Below, piece by piece: positions 1 to 9,594 of a DNA stretch of 64,000 bases. Each line of letters starts with the position of its first letter. Position 1 is the stretch's first letter. Position numbers and translations under genes: made by a program. The notes under the pieces are model-generated. The model made no database searches. It was not told the origin of the DNA and was given only the letters and a program-made list of their open reading frames with translations. The stretch comes from Halomonas fontilapidosi (GTDB lineage: Bacteria; Pseudomonadota; Gammaproteobacteria; Pseudomonadales; Halomonadaceae). The stretch lies in contig NZ_JACHXQ010000001.1 of NCBI RefSeq assembly GCF_014192285.1, positions 310,001-374,000 on the forward strand. The letters are read 5' to 3'.

Positions 1-663
1 GTTGTACTGCTCGTGGGCGGCCGCCAGCTGCCCTTGCTCGGCCAGCTGGCGCACCAGGCGCTCATGAAAGGGGCCATAGCCGGAAAAGCGACTGACCAGT
101 GACTCAAGCACGCCAGCCGGCAGCGGCTCATGATGCTCCAGCACGCTCTCGGCGAAGCGGATCACCCGTTGGCGCCACTCGTTGCGCACCTGAACCAGCC
201 AGCGCTGGTACTCGGCACAGCTCGAGAGATGCAGCTCCTCGGCGAGATCGCCGCGGTAACAGGCCAGCACCGACTCGAGCGTCGCCACGTCGGCGGGGGC
301 ATCGAGCAGTGCCTGCAGGCGATGCATGTCGAAGTGCCAGTGCTCCGGCAGCCGGAAGGCAATGGTCTGACGCGACACCGACAGCACTCGCTCGGCTTCG
401 TCACCCAGTGACTGTCGCAGGCAGTGCAAGGCGTGACGCAGGTTGGTGCGCCCGGACGACAGGCCCTGATCGGGCCACAGCAGTTCGGCCAGGGTGGCGC
501 GGCTGACCGGCTGCTCGTGGAGCAGCAGGTAGACCAGCAACGCCTTGACCTTGTCGTAACTGAACTGGGTCAGGACATCGTCGCCCAGACTCAATGAAAA
601 GTGGCCGAAGAGTGCCAGGTGGTCCCGGTCATTATCGTGTAGATCGTCGGCAGCATCCCGCAT
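1..663 (-). CDS. SARP/BTAD-type transcriptional regulator, N-terminal part (runs off window)
   Basis: The minus-strand frame is open from an ATG at 663 to the left window edge, about 221 codons, so the C-terminal part is missing. Residues ~16-105 resemble the winged-helix domain of SARP regulators (YDKVKALLVYLL, AELLWPD, NLRHALHCLRQ). The following stretch resembles a bacterial transcriptional activator domain (LACYRGDLAEEL, AEYQRWL), a TPR-like helical region. An AGGA sits 9 nt before this ATG; an in-frame ATG at 672 is the alternative start. It lies 33 bp downstream of miaE on the same strand. Such proteins in proteobacteria are often fused to a further sensor or GGDEF domain, which cannot be seen here. 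The target genes are unknown. Confidence 0.7.
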   Translation of the reverse strand, partial: MRDAADDLHDNDRDHLALFGHFSLSLGDDVLTQFSYDKVKALLVYLLLHEQPVSRATLAELLWPDQGLSSGRTNLRHALHCLRQSLGDEAERVLSVSRQTIAFRLPEHWHFDMHRLQALLDAPADVATLESVLACYRGDLAEELHLSSCAEYQRWLVQVRNEWRQRVIRFAESVLEHHEPLPAGVLESLVSRFSGYGPFHERLVRQLAEQGQLAAAHEQYN

Positions 664-696
664 GGTGATCATTCCTGCGTGGCGGAAGTGATGGCC

Positions 697-1341
697 TCAG
701 GCCGGCACGCCGCTGTGAAAACGAAAGGCCGTGTCCGGCATGGTGACCAGCTCGGCCTCGCGATCTGAGAAAAAGGCGATACGCGCATCGATGGGCACCG
801 GGGCCAGGCGGCGCGCCAGCATCAGGTAATCCTCGAAATGGCGACCTTCCGACTTAACCAGACTGCGATAGAACTTGGCAAGTTCATCATCCAGATGGGG
901 GATCAGGCGGGCAAAGCGCTCGCAGCTACGGGCCTCGATCAGCGCGCCGATGATCAGGATGTCGACCAGCCGCTCCGGCTCCTGTCCCCGCACATGGCGG
1001 CGCAGCCCCTCGGCATAGCGCGAGGCACTGATGTGGCGATAGACGATGCCCCGCGCCTCCATCAGCTTGACGACCTGTTCGAAGTGCAGCAGCTCTTCCC
1101 GGGCCAGCTGCGACATCTTGGTGAGCAGCAGCGGCTGGTCCACATAGCGGTAGAGCAGGCTCATGGCGGTAGAGGCGGCCTTCTTCTCGCACTGGGCATG
1201 GTCGATCAGCAATAGTTCGTGGTTGGCCAGCGCCCAGTCCACCCAGGCATCCGGCGTGGTACAGGGCAGGAAGGCGAGCAGCTCGGCCGGCAGCAGGTCC
1301 TGGCAATCGGTCGTCTCGAGGGTCGGTGTGACGGGCATCAT
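697..1341 (-). CDS. miaE: tRNA 2-methylthio-N6-isopentenyladenosine-37 hydroxylase MiaE
   Basis: The 214-residue protein is a ferritin-like non-heme diiron monooxygenase that hydroxylates the isopentenyl group of ms2i6A37 in tRNA, using O2. Visible diiron-type helices carry EEKAxS-like, EELLHFEQVV, EARSCERF and SEGRHFEDY segments, the expected Glu/His ligand pattern, and the length is normal for MiaE. The start is ATG 1341 (MMPV), with 1338 equally possible. The DUF1289 gene ends 13 bp upstream on the same strand, so the two are probably co-transcribed. The reaction makes this an oxygen-dependent tRNA modification, in keeping with an aerobic host. Confidence 0.92.
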   Translation of the reverse strand: MMPVTPTLETTDCQDLLPAELLAFLPCTTPDAWVDWALANHELLLIDHAQCEKKAASTAMSLLYRYVDQPLLLTKMSQLAREELLHFEQVVKLMEARGIVYRHISASRYAEGLRRHVRGQEPERLVDILIIGALIEARSCERFARLIPHLDDELAKFYRSLVKSEGRHFEDYLMLARRLAPVPIDARIAFFSDREAELVTMPDTAFRFHSGVPA

Positions 1342-1354
1342 GAATCCAGTGTGA

Positions 1355-1792
1355 TCAGGTCGATGAATCGTGGAGCCGTGTCTGTCGCCGCTCAGCGGCG
1401 AGCAGCAGGTCGGCGCTGATGCGTGCATGGAGCGTTGCGGCATCTTCGCCGTCACGACCGGCCAGTCCGTAGCACGCCAGGTCGCGGATGCGACCACGGC
1501 CCACCCGCAACAGCTCCACGGCGCGGGAGAGCGGCGGCTGTTCGTCACGGAAGCGGATCCGGTGACGGCGCAGCTGTGCCTCAAGGCTCTCGGGATCCGT
1601 GACCACCAAAAAGCGCCCGGCGACTTCGGCCCGCAGACGGTCCAGCTCGGTCATGCGCGCGCCCCGCTGAGCGCCTGACAGACCCGGCCAGTCGCGAATC
1701 TCGCTGTCGATTCGCTGGCAGCCACGGCACACCCGGTCGCCCAGGGTGGTCGAGCAGAGACCGACGCACGGCGAGGTGATGCGTTCCCCCAT
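1355..1792 (-). CDS. DUF1289 domain protein
   Basis: The 145-residue product begins with the short Cys-rich DUF1289 module (SPCVGLC ... VCRGCQR ... IRDWPGLS) at residues ~6-40, followed by ~100 residues with no recognised domain (basic and Leu-rich, ending HARISADLLLAAERRQ). The function of DUF1289 is not established; the four Cys suggest metal binding. I chose ATG 1792 because GGGAGA lies 6-9 nt upstream; an in-frame ATG at 1834 has no ribosome binding site. It is the upstream gene of a probable DUF1289-miaE pair. DUF1289 proteins are usually 60-90 residues, so the C-terminal extension is unusual. Confidence 0.8.
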   Translation of the reverse strand: MGERITSPCVGLCSTTLGDRVCRGCQRIDSEIRDWPGLSGAQRGARMTELDRLRAEVAGRFLVVTDPESLEAQLRRHRIRFRDEQPPLSRAVELLRVGRGRIRDLACYGLAGRDGEDAATLHARISADLLLAAERRQTRLHDSST

Positions 1793-1911
1793 GTCATCTC
1801 CCGTTGACGTTAACGTGCGTTGATAGAGCGTCATGGTAACGCGGGGAACGCCAGACTGGCAGCCCGAGGTTGCCGGCGACCAAAGTTCAAGGCCGCAACC
1901 ACGGGCTCAAC

Positions 1912-1940
1912 TTAACATTGTCGACAGTTTCCTCTATGAT
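1912..1940 (+). promoter_or_regulatory. candidate sigma-70 promoter of acnB
   Basis: TTAACA (1912-1917) and TATGAT (1935-1940) are separated by exactly 17 bp and lie ~128 bp upstream of the acnB GTG. The elements match sigma-70 -35/-10 consensus at 4 and 5 of 6 positions. The long leader that follows could carry regulation, but no clear fold was recognised. Confidence 0.5.
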
Positions 1941-2067
1941 CTCGACACCGCTGACCCGCTGATAACAGGCAGGATCTGCCCCCTATTTTCCGCGCCGAAG
2001 CATGCCTTTCGTCGACGCTCGACAAGGTCTGCCGGCTTCGGCCACCACCACCGATGAGGGCCCTAAC

Positions 2068-4671
2068 GTGCTTGAAGCCTATCGCCAACATGTCGAGGAG
2101 CGCGCCGCCGAGGGCGTGCCGCCGAAGCCGCTGAACGCCGAGCAAGTCGCCGCACTGGTCGAACTGCTGAAGAACCCGCCTGCCGGCGAGGAAGAAGCTA
2201 TCCTCGACCTGCTCACCAACCGCGTTCCTCCCGGCGTCGACGAGGCTGCCTACGTCAAGGCTGGCTTCCTCACGGCCATCGCCAAGGGGGAAACCGAATC
2301 GCCGCTAATCGACAAGGTACACGCGGTGAAGCTGCTGGGCACCATGCAGGGCGGCTACAACATCGTCTCCCTGGTGGAGCTTCTCGACGATGACGCCCTG
2401 GCCAAGGAAGTCGGCGAGCAGCTCAAGCATACCCTGCTGATGTTCGACGCCTTCCACGACGTCGAAGAGCGCGCCAAGGCGGGCAACGCCGTGGCCAAGG
2501 ACGTCATCCAGTCCTGGGCCGACGCCGAGTGGTTCCTCTCCAAGCCTGCCCTGGAAGAGAAGATCACCCTTAGCGTCTTCAAGGTGCCGGGCGAGACCAA
2601 TACCGATGACCTCTCCCCCGCCCCGGATGCCTGGTCACGCCCCGACATTCCGGTGCACGCCAACGCCATGCTCAAGAACGAGCGTGACGGCATCGAGCCC
2701 GAAGAGCCGGGCGTGAAAGGGCCGCTGGCGCAGATCGAGGCGGTGAAGGCCAAGGGCTTCCCGGTCGCCTACGTCGGCGACGTGGTCGGTACCGGTTCCT
2801 CGCGCAAGTCGGCCACCAACTCCGTGCTGTGGTTCTTCGGCGACGATATCTCCCACGTGCCCAACAAGCGCGCCGGTGGCTTCTGTTTCGGCGGCAAGAT
2901 CGCCCCGATCTTCTTCAACACCATGGAAGATTCCGGTGCGCTGCCCGTGGAAATGGACGTCTCCAAGCTCGAGATGGGCGACGTCATCGACGTCTACCCC
3001 TACGCGGGTAAGGTGTGCAAGCACGGCACCGACGAGGTGCTGACCACCTTCGAGCTCAAGACCCAGCTGATCCTCGATGAGGTGCGTGCCGGTGGCCGCA
3101 TCCCGCTGATCATCGGCCGTGGCCTGACCACCAAGGCCCGCGAATCCCTGGGCCTGGCGCCCTCCGATGTCTTCCGTCTGCCCGAGCAGCCCGTCGACAC
3201 CGGCAAGGGCTACACCCTGGCCCAGAAGATGGTCGGCAAGGCCTGCGGCATGGAAGGCGTGCGCCCGGGCATGTACTGCGAGCCGAAGATGGCCACCGTG
3301 GGCTCCCAGGACACCACCGGCCCGATGACCCGTGACGAGCTCAAGGACCTGGCCTGCCTGGGCTTCCAGGCCGACCTGGTGATGCAGTCGTTCTGCCACA
3401 CCGCGGCCTACCCGAAGCCGGTCGACGTGGACACTCACCACACCCTGCCCGACTTCATCATGAACCGCGGCGGCGTCTCGCTGCGCCCGGGCGACGGCAT
3501 CATCCACAGCTGGCTGAACCGCATGCTGCTGCCCGACACCGTGGGCACCGGCGGCGACTCGCACACCCGCTTCCCGATGGGCATCTCCTTCCCGGCCGGC
3601 TCCGGCCTGGTGGCTTTCGCCGCGGCTACCGGCGTGATGCCGCTGGACATGCCGGAATCGGTGCTGGTGCGCTTCAAGGGCAAGCGTCAGCCCGGCGTCA
3701 CCCTGCGTGACCTGGTCCACGCCATCCCCTACTACGGCATCCAGCAGGGCCTGCTGACCGTAGAGAAGTCCGGCAAGAAGAACGCCTTCTCCGGTCGCGT
3801 GCTGGAGATCGAGGGCCTCGAGGACCTCACCGTGGAGCAGGCCTTCGAGCTCTCCGACGCCTCCGCCGAGCGCAGCGCCGCAGGCTGCACCATCACCCTC
3901 GGGGAAGACAGCGTCGCCGAGTACCTGAAATCCAACATCACCCTGCTCAAGTGGATGATCGCCAACGGCTACGGCGACCGCCGTACCATCGAGCGCCGTA
4001 TCCAGGGCATGGAAGAGTGGCTGGACAATCCGAGCCTGATGCGCGCCGACCAGGACGCCGAGTACGCCGAGGTCATCGAGATCGACCTCGAGGAGCTCAA
4101 GGAGCCGGTACTCTGTGCGCCGAACGACCCGGACGACGCCCGCCTGCTGTCTGACGTGGCCGGCGAGAAGATCGACGAGGTCTTCATCGGCTCATGCATG
4201 ACCAACATCGGCCACTTCCGCGCCGCCGGCAAGCTGCTCGAGAAGCAGCCGGCCGGCAGCCTGAAGACCCGCCTGTGGCTGGCGCCGCCGACCAAGATGG
4301 ACCAGCACCAGCTGACCGAGGAAGGCTACTACGGCATCTACGGCCGCGCCGGGGCGCGCATGGAGATGCCGGGCTGCTCGCTGTGCATGGGTAACCAGGC
4401 GCGCGTGGCCGCCAAGAGCACCGTGGTCTCCACGTCGACCCGCAACTTCCCCAATCGCCTGGGCGACGGTGCCAACGTCTACCTCGCCTCCGCGGAGCTG
4501 GCGGCCGTGGCCGCCGTGGAAGGTCGTCTGCCCAGCGTCGAGGAGTATCGCCGCTACATGGGCGAGTTCGACGCCATGGCCGGCGAGATCTACCGTTACA
4601 TGAACTTCCACGAGATCGAGGAGTATCAGAACGCGGCCTCCAACGTGATTCCCGTCGCGCAGGAAGCCTGA
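2068..4671 (+). CDS. acnB: bifunctional aconitate hydratase B / 2-methylisocitrate dehydratase
   Basis: AcnB interconverts citrate and isocitrate through cis-aconitate in the TCA cycle, using a [4Fe-4S] cluster. The product is 867 residues, close to the 865 of E. coli AcnB. The cluster cysteines fall at C710 (GSCMTN), C770 and C773 (CSLCMGN), almost identical to E. coli numbering. The N-terminal HEAT-like domain, swivel domain and catalytic domains are in the AcnB order. I place the start at GTG 2068 ([16 protein letters not shown], matching the AcnB N-terminus) with AGGG 7 nt upstream; the same frame stays open to an upstream ATG at 2002 that would add 22 non-conserved residues. It is a single-gene unit with its own promoter and terminator. 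Confidence 0.97.
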   Translation: MLEAYRQHVEERAAEGVPPKPLNAEQVAALVELLKNPPAGEEEAILDLLTNRVPPGVDEAAYVKAGFLTAIAKGETESPLIDKVHAVKLLGTMQGGYNIVSLVELLDDDALAKEVGEQLKHTLLMFDAFHDVEERAKAGNAVAKDVIQSWADAEWFLSKPALEEKITLSVFKVPGETNTDDLSPAPDAWSRPDIPVHANAMLKNERDGIEPEEPGVKGPLAQIEAVKAKGFPVAYVGDVVGTGSSRKSATNSVLWFFGDDISHVPNKRAGGFCFGGKIAPIFFNTMEDSGALPVEMDVSKLEMGDVIDVYPYAGKVCKHGTDEVLTTFELKTQLILDEVRAGGRIPLIIGRGLTTKARESLGLAPSDVFRLPEQPVDTGKGYTLAQKMVGKACGMEGVRPGMYCEPKMATVGSQDTTGPMTRDELKDLACLGFQADLVMQSFCHTAAYPKPVDVDTHHTLPDFIMNRGGVSLRPGDGIIHSWLNRMLLPDTVGTGGDSHTRFPMGISFPAGSGLVAFAAATGVMPLDMPESVLVRFKGKRQPGVTLRDLVHAIPYYGIQQGLLTVEKSGKKNAFSGRVLEIEGLEDLTVEQAFELSDASAERSAAGCTITLGEDSVAEYLKSNITLLKWMIANGYGDRRTIERRIQGMEEWLDNPSLMRADQDAEYAEVIEIDLEELKEPVLCAPNDPDDARLLSDVAGEKIDEVFIGSCMTNIGHFRAAGKLLEKQPAGSLKTRLWLAPPTKMDQHQLTEEGYYGIYGRAGARMEMPGCSLCMGNQARVAAKSTVVSTSTRNFPNRLGDGANVYLASAELAAVAAVEGRLPSVEEYRRYMGEFDAMAGEIYRYMNFHEIEEYQNAASNVIPVAQEA

Positions 4672-4757
4672 TACCCCGGATTCTGATAGAATCAGGTTCG
4701 ACTCCGATGCTCGCAACATCGAAGGCTGCCGTCCGCGGCGGCCGGAGCCGATGAACG

Positions 4758-4785
4758 AAGCGCCCCATTCGGGGCGCTTTTTTTT
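4758..4785 (+). terminator. Rho-independent terminator of acnB
   Basis: A 9-bp perfect stem (AAGCGCCCC / GGGGCGCTT) with ATTC loop is followed by a run of T. It lies 87 bp after the acnB stop and before rraA, on the plus strand. Confidence 0.9.
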
Positions 4786-4886
4786 GCGCCCGCCCCTGCC
4801 AACGCCCCGTCCCACCAAAGGGGACTTCCGTTCTGCACCGGGCGTGGCATCATCACCGGAGCGCCCATGTCATAAGGAGCCTCATC

Positions 4887-5375
4887 GTGATCCATATTGT
4901 CACGCCGGACATCTGCGACGCCTATCCCGAGGTGCAGGTGCTCGACCCGATCTTCGTCAACGTCGGCGGCCACGAGGCGTTTGCCGGCCCGGTCCGCACC
5001 GTGAAGTGCTTCGAGGACAATTCACTGGTCAAGCAGGCGGTCGCCGAACCCGGCGACGGCGCCGTGCTGGTCGTCGATGCCGGCGGCTCGACACGCTGCG
5101 CCATGCTCGGTGACATGCTTGCCGAGCAGGCGGCCGGCCACGGCTGGGCCGGCATCGTGATGTATGGCTGCGTGCGTGACGTCGACGTGCTGGCCGAGAC
5201 CGAACTCGGCATCCAGGCCCTGGGGGCCCACCCCCGCAAGAGCGAGAAGCGCGGCGAGGGACAGCGCGATATCCCGGTCAGCTTCGCCGGCGCCACCCTG
5301 ACGCCAGGCCAGTGGCTGTATGCGGACAACAACGGCATCCTGGTCGCCGACGAGCAGCTGGATCTGGAGCGGTGA
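4887..5375 (+). CDS. rraA: ribonuclease E activity regulator RraA
   Basis: RraA is a ring-forming protein that binds RNase E and inhibits its activity, changing mRNA decay. The 162-residue length matches E. coli RraA (161). Conserved segments include DICDAYP at the N-terminus, [25 protein letters not shown] and [11 protein letters not shown]. Some homologues act as HMG/oxaloacetate aldolases, but the close length and order favour the RNase E regulator. The start is GTG 4887 with AAGGAG 7 nt upstream. It stands alone between the acnB terminator and the repeat-bearing gap. Confidence 0.92.
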   Translation: MIHIVTPDICDAYPEVQVLDPIFVNVGGHEAFAGPVRTVKCFEDNSLVKQAVAEPGDGAVLVVDAGGSTRCAMLGDMLAEQAAGHGWAGIVMYGCVRDVDVLAETELGIQALGAHPRKSEKRGEGQRDIPVSFAGATLTPGQWLYADNNGILVADEQLDLER

Positions 5376-5439
5376 ACCGCCAAGAGTCCTGCGCTGACAG
5401 GCCAGGGCTATCGCAGATGGAAGTAACGCTTGCGGCACT

Positions 5440-5545
5440 TCCGGCGACAGCTCTGCGGGGAGGCGCTGTAAACCCCTCCTTGGGCGCTACCGATGCCATC
5501 CCTGGCATAGGACCTCCCCTTCGACCTGTCCCCGGCGCCTCTCGC
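5440..5545 (+). repeat. dispersed intergenic element, copy 1 (covarying hairpin)
   Basis: This stretch matches the reverse complement of 55318-55422; in a 51-bp core starting at 5462, 46 bases agree. It contains a perfect 6-bp hairpin, ATGCCA-TCCC-TGGCAT at 5493-5508. In the second copy the same hairpin reads ACGCCA/TGGCGT, a compensatory change. GAGGCGC (5460-5466) can also pair with GCGCCTC (5535-5541) to close the element. It lies between rraA and the GDPD gene and encodes nothing obvious. Confidence 0.75.
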
Positions 5546-5638
5546 TTCGGGTAACTGCGATTGCCCTGGCTGCAGGCCGTTGCCGGTGGCGGGCAGGCGA
5601 TGTCATGCTGATGTCACGCTCCCGTCATACGCCTGCCC

Positions 5639-7522
5639 ATGCGCCACCTGTCACGACTGAGCGGCGACGTACTGCGCACCTTGCGTGAGCACTTGCGGCC
5701 GCTCATCGCCTACCATCTGTTCTTCACGCTGCTGGCCTCGAGCCTGCTGCTGCCTGCCATCGGCTGGACACTCTCGAGCCTGCTTGCCCAGTTCGGCCGG
5801 CCGGTAATCACCAACAGTGAACTGATTTCCCTGCTGATGAGCCCCGGGGGGCTGCTGTGGCTGTTGGCCGCGGTGGGCCTGACCTTCCTGGTGCTCTACT
5901 TGCAGCAAGCGGGCATGATTCTGGTCGCGGTGCGGCCTCGGGATCATCACATGCGCCTGGCGTTCGAGGCGCTGTGGGCCACGCTGCGCCGACTGCCCGC
6001 GCTTTCTGGCCTGGTGGTACTTCAGGTCGGGGCCCAACTGCTGCTTCTCGTCCCACTGGCCTTCAGCCTGGCCTGGCTGCATGACTTCTTCCTGGGGGAA
6101 CTGGACGCCTACTTCGTGCAGAACGTGCGTCCCCCCGCCTTCTGGGCCTTCCTCGCCAGCGCTCTGGTGCCACTACTGGCATGGGGGATGATCGCCGGTC
6201 ATCTGTATGTTCGCTGGCACCTCGCCCTGCCGGCCATGACCCTGGAGCGGCTTTCGCCGCCCGCGGCGCTGACGCGCAGCATGCAGCTGACGCGTGGCAG
6301 CAGACGCCACATCGCCATGGCGGTGATGCTGTTGCTGTTGGCGATCATCGCCCTGCCGCTGCTGGCCACGGCGCTGTTCGGCCATGTCGTCACGCCCTTG
6401 CTATGGTGGCTGCCCGAGCGCAATGCGGTGCTGGTGCCGGCCATGCTTGCCTACCTGACCGCCTACCTGCTGATCGCCCTAGCTATCACCTTCAGCGGCA
6501 TCGCCGCTAACGCCCTGCAGGCCACCTGCCTCTATCTACGCTTGGCGCACCGCGAGCCGAGGCCCGAACCACCGCCACCCGGCACTCACCCCGGGCGCCT
6601 GGCCTGGGCAGTCGAGCTCGCCGTTGTGCTGTTCGCCATCAGCCAAGCATGGCTGATCGTCAATCGCTTCGAGATCCGCGACGAAGTTGCCATCATCGCC
6701 CACCGCGGCAGCTCACTACAGGCGCCGGAGAATACCTCGGCGGCGGTGGAGCAGGCGATCCGGGACGGGGCCGATGGTATCGAAATCGACGTTCGCCTCA
6801 CCGCCGACAGCGAGGTCGTGCTCTACCATGACCAGAGCCTCAGACGTCTGGCCGGCGACGAGCGACGCGTCGGGGAGCTATCGCGATCGGAGCTCGATGA
6901 AGTCGATGTGGGCAGCTGGTTCGGCGACCCCTTCATCGGCGAGCGGATTCCGGGACTGGACGAAGTCCTGTCCCAGGTCCGCGGACGCGCCAACCTGATG
7001 ATCGAGCTCAAGCCCGACCCGGGCCGCGAACTCGAGCTGGTCGATGCCGTCATCGATACCCTGGAGAGAGAGAGGAAGCGGCGCCTGGCATGCCGAGACC
7101 GCGCCGAGGACCGGATAACCGCCCTGGCCTGCGGCAACCCCGATGTCATGGGCGAGATGCGCGTCGCTGCCATGTCGCCCTGGCTGCTGCGCGAGTTCTT
7201 GCTGCGCGCACCTCGGCTGCGCACCACTCTGCTGGCCCAGTTGGTGGTGTCGGGCAGCCTCGAGCGGCGAGGCTTCGACGCCCTGGCCCTGCGCCACAAC
7301 CGCATCGATGAGGAAGAGGTCCGCCTCGCGGAATATTATGGCTACGAGCTGCACGCCTGGACCATCAACGATCGCGCCCAGATGTCCCGACTGATCGACC
7401 TGGGGGTGGACGGCATCATCACCGACCGCCCTGCCATGCTCGCTGAACTGATCGCCGAGCGCCGCCGGCTCGGCGACGGCGCCCTGCTGCTGGTCAAGCT
7501 ACGCAACTGGCTACGGAACTAG
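5639..7522 (+). CDS. membrane-anchored glycerophosphodiester phosphodiesterase
   Basis: The 627-residue protein has two parts. Residues 1-~345 are a polytopic membrane domain with about seven or eight hydrophobic segments, of the type found in YhdW/GlpQ-like membrane GDPDs. Residues ~350-610 form a GDPD TIM barrel: AHRG (H355), APENT, IEIDVRLT, LYHDQSL, MIELKPD and a terminal GIITDRP. It should hydrolyse glycerophosphodiesters to glycerol-3-phosphate and an alcohol, with the catalytic domain tethered to the membrane. No strong ribosome binding site precedes ATG 5639, so the start is less certain than the function. It converges on fumC, 18 bp away, with no clear terminator between. Confidence 0.9.
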   Translation: MRHLSRLSGDVLRTLREHLRPLIAYHLFFTLLASSLLLPAIGWTLSSLLAQFGRPVITNSELISLLMSPGGLLWLLAAVGLTFLVLYLQQAGMILVAVRPRDHHMRLAFEALWATLRRLPALSGLVVLQVGAQLLLLVPLAFSLAWLHDFFLGELDAYFVQNVRPPAFWAFLASALVPLLAWGMIAGHLYVRWHLALPAMTLERLSPPAALTRSMQLTRGSRRHIAMAVMLLLLAIIALPLLATALFGHVVTPLLWWLPERNAVLVPAMLAYLTAYLLIALAITFSGIAANALQATCLYLRLAHREPRPEPPPPGTHPGRLAWAVELAVVLFAISQAWLIVNRFEIRDEVAIIAHRGSSLQAPENTSAAVEQAIRDGADGIEIDVRLTADSEVVLYHDQSLRRLAGDERRVGELSRSELDEVDVGSWFGDPFIGERIPGLDEVLSQVRGRANLMIELKPDPGRELELVDAVIDTLERERKRRLACRDRAEDRITALACGNPDVMGEMRVAAMSPWLLREFLLRAPRLRTTLLAQLVVSGSLERRGFDALALRHNRIDEEEVRLAEYYGYELHAWTINDRAQMSRLIDLGVDGIITDRPAMLAELIAERRRLGDGALLLVKLRNWLRN

Positions 7523-7540
7523 GCCTGGGCTCGCGAGTCG

Positions 7541-8920
7541 TCACTCCGGCACGCCACCCCGCGTCAGGGCGGCGGGGTCGAGCAGGCGCTCGAGCTCCGC
7601 GCGGGACAGGCCGCTCTGCTCCTCCGCCACTTCGATGATCGGCCGTCCCGCCTGATAGGCCTGCTTGGCAATGGCCGACGCAGCGTCGTAGCCGATTACC
7701 GAGTTCAGCGCCGTGACCAGGATGGGGTTGCGCGCCAGCGGTGCCTCGAGGTTGTCGTGGCGCACCTTGAAGGTGGCGATGGCTCGATCGGCCAGCAGCC
7801 GCGTCGTGTTGGTCATCAGGCTGATCGAGGTAAGCAGGTTGTTGGCGACCAGCGGCAGCATGACGTTGAGCTGGAAGTTGCCACTCTGCCCGGCCACCGT
7901 CACTGCCGTGTCGAGCCCGATCACCTGGGCAGCCGCCTGCGCGGCCGACTCGGGAATCACCGGATTGACCTTGCCGGGCATGATCGAACTGCCCGGCTGG
8001 AGGGCCTCGAGCTCGATCTCGCCGAGGCCGGCCAATGGGCCAGAGTTCATCCAGCGCAGGTCGTTGGCGATCTTCATCACCACACAGGCCAGGCCCCGGA
8101 GCTGTCCCGAGAGCTCCACTGCCGCATCCTGGGAGGCAAGGCTGGCGAAGAAGCTGTCGTTGGGCGAGAACGCCAGCCCCGTCTGCTCGCTCAGGTCACG
8201 CGCCATGCGCTCGGCGAACTCGGGGTGGGCATTGATGCCGGTACCCACGGCCGTGCCACCCTGGGCCAGGCGGCAGAGCCGCACCAAGGCGCTGTCCAGG
8301 CGCTCGATGGCCTGCCCCACCTGGCTCGACCAGCCGCCCAGTTCCTGGCTCATGCGCAGCGGCATGGCGTCCATCAGGTGGGTACGCCCGGTCTTGACCA
8401 CGTCGTCGAGTTCCGCGGCCCGCGCGTCGATGGTGTCGCGCAGATGCTCAAGCGCCGGGCGCAGCTGGTGGGTCACTGAAAGCGCGGCGGACACGTGGAT
8501 CGCCGTGGGTATCACGTCATTGCTCGACTGCCCCATGTTGACATGGTCGTTGGCGCCAACCTCGACGCCGTCACCGCTGGCCTGCCTGGCGATCACCTCG
8601 TTGACGTTCATGTTGCTGGAGGTGCCCGAGCCGGTCTGAAAGACATCCACGGGAAACTGGTCGTCATGATGCCCCGCAAGGATCGCCTCGGCGGCGGCAA
8701 CGATCTTGCGCGACCGAGCCTCGTCGAGGTGGCCAAGTTCGCGATTGACCCGAGCCGCCGCAAGCTTGATATGCGCGATGGCGTGGATGAAGGCCGCCGG
8801 CATCGGCTGGCCGGAGACCGGGAAGTTGTTGAGGGCACGCTGGGTCTGGGCACCGTAGAGGGCCTCACTCGGCACCTCCAGCTCGCCCATGCTGTCGCGT
8901 TCAATGCGATGGTCGCCCAT
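7541..8920 (-). CDS. fumC: class II fumarate hydratase FumC
   Basis: FumC hydrates fumarate to L-malate in the TCA cycle without an iron-sulfur cluster, so it is oxidant-resistant. The 459-residue length is typical. The superfamily signature GSSIMPGKVNP spans residues 310-320 with the catalytic Ser on this flexible loop, and TGRTHLMDA (177-185) carries the conserved His. AAGGAG lies 6 nt before ATG 8920. It is monocistronic here and convergent with the GDPD gene. Aspartase and argininosuccinate lyase share the fold, but the sequence around residues 95-140 (TGSGTSSNMN, NDHVNMGQSSND) is that of FumC. Confidence 0.96.
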   Translation of the reverse strand: MGDHRIERDSMGELEVPSEALYGAQTQRALNNFPVSGQPMPAAFIHAIAHIKLAAARVNRELGHLDEARSRKIVAAAEAILAGHHDDQFPVDVFQTGSGTSSNMNVNEVIARQASGDGVEVGANDHVNMGQSSNDVIPTAIHVSAALSVTHQLRPALEHLRDTIDARAAELDDVVKTGRTHLMDAMPLRMSQELGGWSSQVGQAIERLDSALVRLCRLAQGGTAVGTGINAHPEFAERMARDLSEQTGLAFSPNDSFFASLASQDAAVELSGQLRGLACVVMKIANDLRWMNSGPLAGLGEIELEALQPGSSIMPGKVNPVIPESAAQAAAQVIGLDTAVTVAGQSGNFQLNVMLPLVANNLLTSISLMTNTTRLLADRAIATFKVRHDNLEAPLARNPILVTALNSVIGYDAASAIAKQAYQAGRPIIEVAEEQSGLSRAELERLLDPAALTRGGVPE

Positions 8921-9067
8921 GTCCGGCTCCTTCTGTTGGGGATGGATAGCGCTCTCCTCAACATGGCGCCAAGCACACGGGCTTGCAAGGGACCTCCCCG
9001 TCGCCCTGCTCCCGGCGGCCCTCGCGCGGGACCACTTCGATTAGAGACGACATGGCAAGAAAGAATG

Positions 9068-9096
9068 TTGCACTGCACAAACCGCTCTGCTATTGT
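9068..9096 (+). promoter_or_regulatory. candidate sigma-70 promoter of the phasin gene
   Basis: TTGCAC (9068-9073) and TATTGT (9091-9096) are separated by 17 bp and lie ~80 bp upstream of the phasin ATG. Confidence 0.45.
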
Positions 9097-9177
9097 GCAT
9101 CGCAACAGAGACGCAGAAGGCATCGGCAGACCGCCACGGCCTTCGAATTGATCCGAAATCCCCGGGAGGGACTCACG

Positions 9178-9546
9178 ATGCAAAACTTCGACACCAAGCA
9201 GTTCACCAACCAGTTCGAATCCATGTTCTTCGGTCCGGCTCGCGCCTATGCCGCGCTGTCCGTGGACTACACCGAGAAGCTGGTCAACGCCCAGCTGGAC
9301 GCCGGCAAGGCCTACACCGACACGGGTCTGGCGCAGCTGCGCAGCCTGCTGAACGTCAAGGATGCCGAAGGCCTCAAGAGCTACATGGAAGGCCAGCAGA
9401 AGGTCGCCAAGGACCTGACCGAGCGCCTGAAGGACGACGCCGAGAAGGTTGTCTCCCTGCAGCAGGACTTCGTCCAGCAGAGCCAGAAGCTGACCGAAGA
9501 CAACGTCAAGCAGGCCACCGACACTGCCACCAAGGCAGCCAAGTAA
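9178..9546 (+). CDS. phasin family protein
   Basis: The 122-residue protein is Gln/Lys/Asp-rich and largely helical, with the phasin pattern of an amphipathic N-terminal helix (FTNQFESMFFGPARAYA) followed by heptad-like helices. Phasins coat polyhydroxyalkanoate granules and control their number and size. The start is ATG 9178, with GGGAGG 7 nt upstream; the same frame is open further upstream but the longer form has no ribosome binding site and no family similarity. It has its own promoter and terminator. No PHA synthase is in the window, so the granule link rests on family only. Confidence 0.85.
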   Translation: MQNFDTKQFTNQFESMFFGPARAYAALSVDYTEKLVNAQLDAGKAYTDTGLAQLRSLLNVKDAEGLKSYMEGQQKVAKDLTERLKDDAEKVVSLQQDFVQQSQKLTEDNVKQATDTATKAAK

Positions 9547-9594
9547 GTCGGAGGCGCCGGTACCACCGGCGCCTGCCTGAAGACGCGAAAGGGT

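Noticed and set aside
1876-1890. 15-bp string shared with 38171-38185 (GCGACCAAAGTTCAA) upstream of acnB and of the IclR-type gene
   Set aside because: One or two such matches are expected by chance in 64 kb, and no dyad or conserved position supports a shared operator.
2635-3720. 361-codon minus-strand open frame opposite acnB
   Set aside because: It is the mirror of a GC-rich coding gene with an intact TCA enzyme; composition (Gly/His/Val-rich) is that of an antisense shadow and no ribosome binding site fits.
8989-9027. Third, partial copy of the dispersed element upstream of the phasin gene
   Set aside because: Likeness covers only the GGACCTCCCC...CCCGGCG part with gaps and lacks the hairpin; could be chance in GC-rich sequence.
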